From Methanomicrobiales archaeon (GTDB lineage: Archaea > Halobacteriota > Methanomicrobia > Methanomicrobiales > Methanoculleaceae), in the NCBI GenBank assembly GCA_019136335.1, contig JAGVUK010000210.1, forward strand, positions 1-11,441: a DNA stretch of 11,441 bases, given 5' to 3'. Made by a program: the position numbers and the translations under genes. This document shows, piece by piece, positions 1-5,691 of this stretch; within the stretch, counting starts at the first letter, position 1; each line of letters begins with the position of its first letter. The notes beneath the pieces are model-generated. The model was given only the letters and a program-made list of their open reading frames with translations, searched no databases and was not told where the DNA came from.

Positions 1-320
1 TAAAAATCCGTTTAAAATTGAATAAACAACAGCTGAGGTAATTGATTATGGAATCAGGATGATATAGGTCAACCCGCACCCGGAGGCTTACCGTGAGGCA
101 GTGCAGCCTGACTTCCCGGAACATTCAGGCGCATCGATACGTCAATCCCGATATGAACGCCCCATATTTCGAAGATATCCCTGAAATTCCATGAAAACCC
201 AGATACCGAAGCAATCTCGTCGCCTGGACCGATATAAGCGCGTCACAGCCCGGCAGGCGGGGTCTGATAATGCATCGCTTCCGAATGATCGGACCCAGTC
301 TGATGCTTACCCCCCAGAAG

Positions 321-500
321 GGAATACCCGTATGGCGCTCTCCGGCGTCCCCACAGGTGGGTACCCGTACGTTCTTCTCCGACCACCCCCACCCTGCCCG
401 CGCCTCCCTGCGGGGGAGCTCATACGTCTCTCCGGGATCTCCCGTCCTGCCCGCGCTTCGCAGGGGGATATCCATACGCCTCTTTCCGGCACCCCCCACC
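321..500 (-). repeat. Four degenerate tandem repeat units of about 38-56 bp
   Basis: Read on the minus strand, a core close to CGGAGAGRCGTAYGGGTA followed by CCC-rich sequence recurs four times, with its CGTAYGG-like part near 478, 427, 371 and 332. Between cores lies a second shared segment resembling GAAGCGCGGGCAGG, also degenerate; it is clear in two units, weaker in a third and truncated in the fourth. Spacing varies (about 51, 56 and 38 bp), so these are diverged copies and not a recent array. The spacing and lack of exact repeat identity exclude a CRISPR array. The family may be dispersed in the genome, but that cannot be seen from one window. Confidence 0.55.
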
Positions 501-521
501 CCACCCGGCCTTCGGCCTCCT

Positions 522-547
522 CCCCCGCCCCCGGGTGGGGGCGGGGG
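522..547. other. Strong GC hairpin, 11-bp perfect stem
   Basis: Positions 522-532 (CCCCCGCCCCC) pair exactly with 537-547, leaving a four-base GGGT loop. There is no T-run on either side, so it is not a typical intrinsic terminator. It sits at the end of the degenerate repeat block, whose G-runs on the minus strand could also form G-rich structures. Function is unknown. Confidence 0.5.
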
Positions 548-642
548 CAGTGCTTGCGATAACCAGTAGGCAGCCGTGCCCGGGGATACACCCGTCATAC
601 GCTGATCAGGCCGGATGGTAGCCGGATCCGTTGCCTCCAGGC

Positions 643-671
643 CTGTCCCCGGGCGTGGATCGTGGGGACAG
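643..671. other. Inverted repeat, 8-bp stem
   Basis: CTGTCCCC at 643-650 is the exact reverse complement of 664-671, with a 13-base loop. It lies about 340 bp beyond the 3' end of the glycosyltransferase gene. It could be a processing or stability hairpin of a long 3' UTR, or chance in GC-rich DNA. Confidence 0.3.
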
Positions 672-1005
672 CGCCATTGGGGGAGGGGGCAGTCATGGCG
701 ATAGCCCGGGGAATGCGTCGTGCCCGGGCGTGCCCCGGGATCCGACCTTCCAAAGGGTGTAAACTCCATCGGTACTCCCTTCCTGTGAGGGTGCCGGGGT
801 CTTGAGCATCGCTGCAACCGTAATGAACGGGGGCACGATGCGATGATGACAGCCTCGCATTTCTCATCTCTGCATGAACGTAAGGCACACGGCGGTAACG
901 TCCACCCCTCCCCGGCGGCAGTCACGGGGAAGGACCTGCCGGTAGCAGCAAGTCTCCAGGAGATGCGGGGCTGCATGCTGCCGCAGCGAAGAACGGGATG
1001 AGCGG

Positions 1006-2091
1006 TCAATTAGTCATCTGCTCGTAGAGCCGCTCGTATGCCAGCACAACGTTATCCCAGGTGTAGTTTGACCGGACAGTGATGGTACCGGCCAGCGCGC
1101 GCTCGTCCCGGGCGGGCACCAGAACAGCGTGGTCGCCGAAGTTGTCCCTGAGACAGGGCAGGTCGGTCGTGATGACCGGCAGGCCGAAGAACATGGCCTC
1201 CAGGATCACCGTGGGCATCCCTTCCGAGAGTGAAGGGAGGACATACATGTCCGAGGACCGGTATGCTGCGACGAGGTCGCGGAGCCCCACCTTTCCCGGG
1301 AACCGGACATGCCCCTCGATACGGTACCCGCGGGCGAGCTCCCGTGCCCTCTCCCGGTAATCGCCGTCGCCGATGAAGAGGAAGACCAGGTCGTCCCGGC
1401 CCTGCCCGTGTACGATCTGGTCGACCGCCCGCAGGAGCACATCGACGCCTTTCCTTGTCGATATCTGCCCGACAAAAAGCACCCGCTTCTTGCCCTCGAG
1501 CCGGTGCGCCTCCACAAACCCGGTCGTATCCTGCCCGATATAGGGCAGGAAGTCCTCCGGGCAGATCGCATTCGGTATGACGGAGATCCTCTCCTTCCCG
1601 ACGCCGAACGCCGAGACGTAGTCCGCATCCGACGGAGAGAGCGTAACAACCCGGTCCATCCGGTGGACGAGCCCGTACTCGATGGTTCCCCGGTAAAGCG
1701 TCACGAACAGGTCCTTGAGAGGGTGCCCAAACATATGCTGTCCATGGTGCGTCAGGACCGTCGGTATGCCGCACCTCCGCCGGGCAACGCCCGCGCTCAC
1801 CGCAGCACAACTGTAGGCATTATGAGCATGCAGGACATCGGCTCCGGCGAGGCTCTCACCGAGCCGGAAGAAAGAGGGCACAAACGGGTCGTTGAAAGGC
1901 CGCCCCAGACAGGGGCGGCGCTCAATCACAACCCCGTTCTCGGTCTCGACCGGGCTGCCTTTCGGTATATTCGCGGTCAGGACGGTGACATCGTGGCCCC
2001 GGTCGGCAAGCGCCCTGCTCAGGTTATGGACGTACCGCTCGATGCCCCCGGTGTGCGGCGGGTAGTAGGGAGTAACCTGGACTATCTTCAT
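1006..2091 (-). CDS. Family 4 glycosyltransferase
   Basis: Predicted retaining GT-B glycosyltransferase (GT4 type) that moves a sugar from a nucleotide-sugar donor to a lipid, glycan or protein acceptor at the cytoplasmic face of the membrane. The 361-residue protein starts MKIVQVTPYYPPHTGGIERY, the usual N-terminal acceptor-side motif with the Gly-Gly loop at 15-16. The C-terminal donor domain begins near residue 201 (RVLFVGQISTRKG). It carries the family's EX7E signature as E290 and E298 in SEGMPTVILEAM, followed by GLPVI. The start at 2091 is preferred over an ATG at 2136. It begins at the family's conserved N-terminus, and its ATG overlaps the TGA stop of the preceding beta-helix gene in an ATGA arrangement, suggesting translational coupling. 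The exact sugar and acceptor cannot be read from sequence. No signal peptide is seen. Confidence 0.93.
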   Translation of the reverse strand: MKIVQVTPYYPPHTGGIERYVHNLSRALADRGHDVTVLTANIPKGSPVETENGVVIERRPCLGRPFNDPFVPSFFRLGESLAGADVLHAHNAYSCAAVSAGVARRRCGIPTVLTHHGQHMFGHPLKDLFVTLYRGTIEYGLVHRMDRVVTLSPSDADYVSAFGVGKERISVIPNAICPEDFLPYIGQDTTGFVEAHRLEGKKRVLFVGQISTRKGVDVLLRAVDQIVHGQGRDDLVFLFIGDGDYRERARELARGYRIEGHVRFPGKVGLRDLVAAYRSSDMYVLPSLSEGMPTVILEAMFFGLPVITTDLPCLRDNFGDHAVLVPARDERALAGTITVRSNYTWDNVVLAYERLYEQMTN

Positions 2092-3575
2092 AGAAACGCC
2101 GTAATGATCCTGATCAGAAAGTTTTTCAGCCCGCAACCGCCATCCCGGCCGGGGTCTGCGATCTCTCCTCCGGCCTCGATCTGCAGCCCGCGGGTATCGA
2201 TGCCTTCCCCTCTCGTGATGACGACCGGGTCCGGGTGGCCGGTCCGGATAACGCCCGTGAATGTGACGCCGCGGCAGCCTTCACAGTAGATTGTGCGGAC
2301 GGTCCCGTCGTTTTGGCCGATGAGATCGAACCGGCTGTTGATGACCGGGTGTGCGATTGTGCCGAAGAACGAACCGTTGCCGTTGAAACCGGCCGGGTCG
2401 AGGATGTTCAGGCCCTCCGCCACGATCCCCTCTGCTTCGAGCGCATAGACCGCATACGCCCCTGCGTTTCGGCTGGTGCAGTCCTTGAGATAGACATCGC
2501 GCGTCTCAACCAGCCGGAACCCCACTGCCGACCCGTCGTCGGTGCAGTTATAGAGGCGGACTCCCGGACCCGCGGAGAAACCCGCATTGCCGTTGCCCCC
2601 GGACACGCAGTTGTAGAGCGTGGTCCCCCCCTGCACCCAGTAGCCTGAGCCGAAGTGGAGCCCGTGCGACTCCTCCGACGGGTTATAGAATGCATCCGGT
2701 TTCTGGCCGTTATTCCTGCTGATACAGTCCCTGAAGACCAGGTTTGTGATCCTGGGGGCATTTTCGACGTGAAATCCGGACTCGAACGAACCCTCGGCCA
2801 GGCAGGCAGTGAGCATTGCATCGACAAGGTCGTTGTTCTCCGCTATGGCAAAACCGGTCGTCCACTCTCCGTAGGGGGTGAACCTTGCATACCTTCCCGA
2901 GTTGATGGCCTGACAGTTGATGTAGCGGATATTCCGGATAAGTCTCGGGGACCCCTCGCCGTCGTTCATGAAACCCATCCTCCCGCAGTCGATGGCCTTA
3001 CAGTTGACAAACTCGATATCCTCGGAGATGCTGTTCTGCACCCAGACGAAGAATGCCCCTCCGCCAAGGGAATCATCGACGCGTGCGACGACGTCGTGAA
3101 CCCTGACGTGGCTGCAGTTGAAGAGAAATATCGCCCCGGTCCCGCAGGTCTCAAAATTCCCGAGGACGATGTTCTCTCCCCCGTACGCGGTAAGCCGGCC
3201 GGACATCCAGTGGAGACGGGTCCGGGTCTCGCCCTTCCCCTCGATGAGGGTGTTGCCGGGCACCACCAGGTCTCCGTCGAGGTTGAACGTCCCTTCCGCG
3301 AGAGAGACGGCTGCCCCTCTCGCCCGGGACGCGTCTATGGCCTGCTGGATCTCCACCTGGTCGGCAATGCCGTCGCAGGTGTAATCCGCGAGCACCTTCG
3401 CCGCTTCCGGGCTATCGTGGGCGGCGACCAGTATGACGTTCTTCTCCCCAACGCCGGCGGCGTGTATGCCGCCCGCCTGAATAAACGCGAAAAGAGCCGT
3501 CATGCTCACGCAGACCACAAGTATCACGAGGATCCCCGTACACGCCATCTTCCGTATCATACGAACCCGTTCCAT
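2088..3575 (-). CDS. Exported right-handed beta-helix (pectate-lyase-fold) protein
   Basis: The 495-residue protein has a basic N-terminus and a hydrophobic segment at about 11-33, ending in a plausible signal-peptidase site near IHA-AG (37-41). It is therefore likely secreted or membrane-anchored outside the cell. Residues 74-114 (IQQAIDA, GAAVSLAEGTFNLDG, then NTLIEGKG) match the opening of the pectate-lyase-3/NosD-like beta-helix families. The rest, to about 465, is a ladder of short repeats with recurring Asn-Cys or Asp-Cys steps (NCKAIDCG, NCQAINSG, DCISRNNG, NCVSGGNG, NCTDDGS, DCTSRNAG), as expected for helix turns. No catalytic site is evident, so it may bind or modify polysaccharide or be structural. 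The C-terminus (GLKNFLIRIITAFL) is hydrophobic. The ATG at 3575 has GGGAG directly against it, too close for a good ribosome binding site. ATGs at 3560 and 3548 are alternatives. Confidence 0.85.
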   Translation of the reverse strand: MERVRMIRKMACTGILVILVVCVSMTALFAFIQAGGIHAAGVGEKNVILVAAHDSPEAAKVLADYTCDGIADQVEIQQAIDASRARGAAVSLAEGTFNLDGDLVVPGNTLIEGKGETRTRLHWMSGRLTAYGGENIVLGNFETCGTGAIFLFNCSHVRVHDVVARVDDSLGGGAFFVWVQNSISEDIEFVNCKAIDCGRMGFMNDGEGSPRLIRNIRYINCQAINSGRYARFTPYGEWTTGFAIAENNDLVDAMLTACLAEGSFESGFHVENAPRITNLVFRDCISRNNGQKPDAFYNPSEESHGLHFGSGYWVQGGTTLYNCVSGGNGNAGFSAGPGVRLYNCTDDGSAVGFRLVETRDVYLKDCTSRNAGAYAVYALEAEGIVAEGLNILDPAGFNGNGSFFGTIAHPVINSRFDLIGQNDGTVRTIYCEGCRGVTFTGVIRTGHPDPVVITRGEGIDTRGLQIEAGGEIADPGRDGGCGLKNFLIRIITAFL

Positions 3576-3610
3576 CTCCCAGAAGGCGTTTCTGCAATAC
3601 AGCCCCGGAC

Positions 3611-3618
3611 TATAATAA
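3611..3618 (-). promoter_or_regulatory. Candidate TATA box for the beta-helix/glycosyltransferase operon
   Basis: On the minus strand the bases read TTATTATA within GC-rich surroundings. With the usual archaeal spacing of about 25 bp, transcription would start near 3588, giving a leader of roughly 12 bases before the ATG at 3575. The TATTATAGTC part also occurs upstream of ino1. Confidence 0.5.
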
Positions 3619-3727
3619 CGTTTCTGTCACGGGGTACGGCCGCATCCACGATCAGAAGCAACCGGCGGGCCGGAGGTGACTGCACGCGAGGGTTCTTGCC
3701 CGGCCTGTTCCTGTATGTATTTCGATG

Positions 3728-3751
3728 AAAAAATGCCGGGATCTTTCCGGC
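3728..3751 (-). terminator. Intrinsic-type terminator after the radical SAM gene
   Basis: On the minus strand GCCGG (3751-3747) pairs with CCGGC (3739-3735), and six T residues follow (3733-3728). It lies about 110 bp past the stop of the radical SAM gene. A second hairpin just upstream (3750-3756 with 3763-3769, GCCTCCC/GGGAGGC) shares bases with it and could form instead. The T-run agrees with U-tract termination in archaea. It supports treating the downstream beta-helix gene as a separate transcription unit. Confidence 0.6.
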
Positions 3752-3863
3752 CTCCCCTGTCCGGGAGGCGTATTCCACCACCCGGCATGGGTGGGCGGGC
3801 GGGTCGCCCCGGGAGGAGAAGACGGCAAACCCCGCCTCCCGTGGCCCGGCCCACTTTCACCGG

Positions 3864-5060
3864 CTATATGCGGTTCCTCGCAAACCTGCTCAGCAGGCGT
3901 GCGGCCCGTGCCTCCTTGACATCGTCGGGGACCTGGTCCGGAAGGCGGGAGGCGGCGACCGTCGGCCTTGGAGAGAACCTGAATATATACGCTTCATCGA
4001 GCCGGAGCGGCGGGTCGAGAAGAGAGAGCGTTGCGGCGAAGTCGTCCTCCGTCTCCGTCGGGAACCCCACCATGAACTGGGTGTTCAGCCGGATCGCCGG
4101 ATAGTTCCGGTAGATGTCCAGCATCAGCGCACTCCACTGCTCGGCGGTGTAATGCCGGCCCATGAGTTTCAGGATCCGGTTGCTCCCCGACTGGACGGGC
4201 GACATCACCATCTCGATCTTTCCTGATGCGAGGATGGGTTCCATGTCGCCGTAGATCCCTTCAAAATGGTGTGGTTCGATCTGGTTTAAGAGGATTGAAC
4301 AGTTGTCCGCCGGACCGATACCGATCAGGTCTTCGAGGAGGTCGGGGAGGCGGCAACCGATATCGATACCGTAACTCCCGAGATCCGTGGCGATCAACGA
4401 GAAACGGCTGTACCCGCGTTCCAGCCCGCTCCGGAACTCCGAGACGATATCCCCGATCGGGCGGCTATGGACGGTGTTCCCGAACACCGGGCGCTCGCTG
4501 CAGTAGGTGCAGTGCCCGGTGCATCCGACCGCGATAGGGATGTAGTATACCTCAGAGTGTCTCTGCCGGCGCGAACCGAAGAGGTCTACCCCCCGTTTAT
4601 AGAGAAGGAATGCGGCGGTGAGCAGGTCGGTCCCGTTGCAGCCGTGGATACTGGGCGCGGCCATGGTTGCTAACTCTTTCGCGGCCGCCGAGTGATCGAT
4701 GCCTTCCAGGGAGACGCCGTTTGTGCCCGCGAGAGGGGCGAAGAGACCGGTATCCATCGGGCCGATGATCGGGCCGTCATAGATCCCCGTAAGCGCCCCG
4801 GGATTCTGTTTCGGGAGGCACCCCCAGACGACAAGCTCGGCGCCCTGCCGCATCTTTTCCTTGAGCTCCCCGGCGACGCTCAGGGAATGGCCCTCTTTCT
4901 CGCCGGTCAGGCCGCATGCGTAGAAGAGAACGACATCGGCATCGCCTATCGCCGATACCACATGGATATTCTGAGCATGAGCGCTCAGGTACCTCTCGAT
5001 GAATTTTGTCCTGAGCTGCCCCTCGACGCACCCGTTCGTGCAGAGGAATACTTCCGTCAT
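3864..5060 (-). CDS. MiaB-like radical SAM protein (methylthiotransferase family) lacking TRAM
   Basis: The 398-residue protein has the two-cluster layout of methylthiotransferases. An N-terminal UPF0004-like domain has cysteines at 11 (NGCVEGQ), 49 (YACGLTGEKE) and 81 (WGCLPKQ) for the auxiliary 4Fe-4S cluster. The radical SAM motif GCTGHCTYC (C180, C184, C187) binds the AdoMet cluster. Downstream landmarks also fit: ATDLGSYGIDIG (224-235), PVQSGSNRILKLMGRHY (288-304), FMVGFPTETEDDF (329-341) and FSPRPTVAASRLPDQV (362-377). Family members normally continue into an RNA-binding TRAM domain of about 60 residues; this one stops at RLLSRFARNRI. No TRAM-like sequence follows in the other frames, so a recent frameshift is unlikely. 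The substrate could be tRNA, a protein or something else. No clear ribosome binding site precedes the ATG at 5060. Confidence 0.85.
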   Translation of the reverse strand: MTEVFLCTNGCVEGQLRTKFIERYLSAHAQNIHVVSAIGDADVVLFYACGLTGEKEGHSLSVAGELKEKMRQGAELVVWGCLPKQNPGALTGIYDGPIIGPMDTGLFAPLAGTNGVSLEGIDHSAAAKELATMAAPSIHGCNGTDLLTAAFLLYKRGVDLFGSRRQRHSEVYYIPIAVGCTGHCTYCSERPVFGNTVHSRPIGDIVSEFRSGLERGYSRFSLIATDLGSYGIDIGCRLPDLLEDLIGIGPADNCSILLNQIEPHHFEGIYGDMEPILASGKIEMVMSPVQSGSNRILKLMGRHYTAEQWSALMLDIYRNYPAIRLNTQFMVGFPTETEDDFAATLSLLDPPLRLDEAYIFRFSPRPTVAASRLPDQVPDDVKEARAARLLSRFARNRI

Positions 5061-5086
5061 AGGTTACAGCGAAAGCACCCTATAGC

Positions 5087-5099
5087 ATCTGCTGCAGAT
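5087..5099. promoter_or_regulatory. Odd-centred palindrome beside the radical SAM TATA box
   Basis: ATCTGC, a central T, then GCAGAT form a perfect 13-base inverted repeat. It lies immediately downstream of the candidate TATA box of the minus-strand radical SAM gene, between box and expected transcription start. That is a usual location for an archaeal repressor operator. No regulator can be named. Confidence 0.3.
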
Positions 5100-5105
5100 A
5101 ATACT
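5097..5105 (-). promoter_or_regulatory. Candidate TATA box for the radical SAM gene
   Basis: The minus strand reads AAAAGTATTATC in otherwise GC-rich DNA. A start about 25 bp downstream, near 5075, would give a leader of about 15 bases before the ATG at 5060. The box shares TATTAT with the candidate boxes of ino1 and the beta-helix gene. Confidence 0.4.
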
Positions 5106-5556
5106 TTTGCCGGGAGCCGGATCGACCCCGCCGCCTTCCGGCAGAATCAGGGGAACCGGATCTCCTGCCGGCGCGTGAGGCATCTTCTGGTTCAACCCCG
5201 ATAGCGGGCTGATCGTCGCAACGCTGTACCCGGGTCAACCCCCTCCCACCTGCCCGGCAGAGTTTGCCGGAGCAGTCCCGGGGAATCCTAATTCGTGCAA
5301 GATCGGATGCGACCCCGCTGCCCCGACCCGCCGGCGGCGGCCGGTGGGGTGGCCGCGATCACCCTCCCGCCCCATACCGGATACCGATGAGCGGCAGATC
5401 GGCGAGGTCCGGAGGTGCTCGCCGCTCATCGATATCCGGCCGCCCCCTGCCTCCATTCTCAACGGTAACGATGACCTGGCGTATGCAAGGAATGCCCGGT
5501 ACCCCGTCTTTGCGCTGTGAGGCACGAACCTCCCGACGCTCCTCGAACCATTACCC
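5106..5556. other. GC-rich intergenic part between divergent genes
   Basis: No protein-like frame is seen. The stretch contains several hairpins: 5254-5270 (CCGGCA/TGCCGG, five-base loop), 5337-5356 (GCGGCC/GGCCGC, eight-base loop) and the large inverted repeat at 5377-5439. It may encode a structured RNA or only hold regulatory or relic sequence. No TATA box or T-run bounding an RNA gene was found. Confidence 0.4.
5377..5439. repeat. Large imperfect inverted repeat, 19-base arms
   Basis: Bases 5377-5395 pair with 5421-5439 at 18 of 19 positions; the one mismatch is C5384 against A5432. The loop is 25 bases, and within the element GGCGAG (5401-5406) could alternatively pair with CTCGCC (5418-5423 region). 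The heptamer CCGCCCC occurs on both sides (5367-5373 and 5440-5446), possibly a target-site duplication but also likely by chance in C-rich DNA. It lies about 120 bp upstream of the ino1 promoter. Candidate roles are a structured RNA, a small non-autonomous element or a protein-binding site. Confidence 0.6.
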
Positions 5557-5562
5557 TTATAT
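5557..5562 (+). promoter_or_regulatory. Candidate TATA box for ino1
   Basis: CTTATATC is the best archaeal-type box upstream of ino1. It predicts transcription starting near 5584-5585 and a leader of about 107 bases. A second possible box, TATTATAGTC at 5574-5583, would start the RNA near 5602 instead. Which one is used cannot be decided from sequence. Confidence 0.5.
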
Positions 5563-5589
5563 CTCCCGCTCCGTATTATAGTCGAAAAC

Positions 5590-5611
5590 GCAAGCTGTCT
5601 TTTACAGTTGC
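5590..5611 (+). other. Hairpin at the start of the ino1 leader
   Basis: GCAA (5590-5593) pairs with TTGC (5608-5611), and CTGT (5595-5598) with ACAG (5604-5607), with one bulged G at 5594 and a CTTTT loop. If the upstream TATA box is used, the hairpin sits within a few bases of the 5' end of the message, where it could protect or regulate it. Confidence 0.3.
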
Positions 5612-5680
5612 GTCTACTCACACGGTGCTGAGCACATCCACCCAGAAAGAGAGGTGTATTCAGCAGTATCCCGGATCTCC

Positions 5681-5685
5681 GGAGG
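5681..5685 (+). promoter_or_regulatory. Ribosome binding site of ino1
   Basis: A full GGAGG lies six bases before the ATG at 5692 and fixes the start. It overlaps an eight-base palindrome, CTCCGGAG (5678-5685), and the upstream CCGG could pair with its first part. Confidence 0.8.
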
Positions 5686-5691
5686 GCTGTC

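Larger units (their letters stand above)
1..1005. other. Intergenic region of about 1 kb without a convincing gene
   Basis: No reading frame here looks like a protein. The long open frames on both strands are rich in Pro, Gly, Arg and Cys, have no recognisable domain, and persist because stop codons are rare in GC-rich DNA. The first 80 bases are AT-rich, unlike the rest, and include A-runs near 2-6 that would read as a T-run on the minus strand. They could be a 3' end or promoter region of a neighbour outside the window. From about 320 to 550 the DNA is strongly C-rich on the plus strand and repetitive. From 560 to 1005 it carries GC hairpins but no T-tract, so no clear terminator for the glycosyltransferase operon ending at 1006 can be placed. 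Confidence 0.6.

Noticed and set aside
321..547. Possible CRISPR array
   Set aside because: Units are not near-identical, spacing varies from 38 to 56 bp and there are no distinct spacers or cas genes.
191..569. Plus-strand open frames of 123 and 99 codons with repeated Pro/Gly-rich peptide units
   Set aside because: The peptide periodicity only reflects the DNA repeats, there is no ribosome binding site, and other frames are equally open.
841..890. C/D-box sRNA candidate starting with ATGATGA
   Set aside because: No CTGA D box or second C'/D' pair occurs at the required distance.
125..1009. A 294-codon open frame on the minus strand whose TTG start overlaps the glycosyltransferase stop
   Set aside because: Its product is rich in Pro, Gly, Arg and Cys with poly-Pro and poly-Gly tracts, matches no fold, and spans the degenerate repeats; TTG start and overlap look accidental.
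1309..2289. Long plus-strand frames opposite the glycosyltransferase and beta-helix genes (also 2655-3728)
   Set aside because: They are antisense shadows of well-supported genes, typical of GC-rich coding DNA.
3627..3863. A frameshifted TRAM domain downstream of the radical SAM gene
   Set aside because: None of the downstream frames resembles TRAM sequence, and hairpins with a terminator occupy the space.
5188..5206. tRNA T-arm-like GGTTCAACCCC
   Set aside because: The flanking five-base stem does not pair and no acceptor or anticodon arm could be placed.
5396..5423. SRP RNA helix 8-like motif (AGGTCCGGAGG)
   Set aside because: The AGCA side of the asymmetric loop and the GGAA-type tetraloop closure are missing, and no surrounding 300-base SRP fold is seen.
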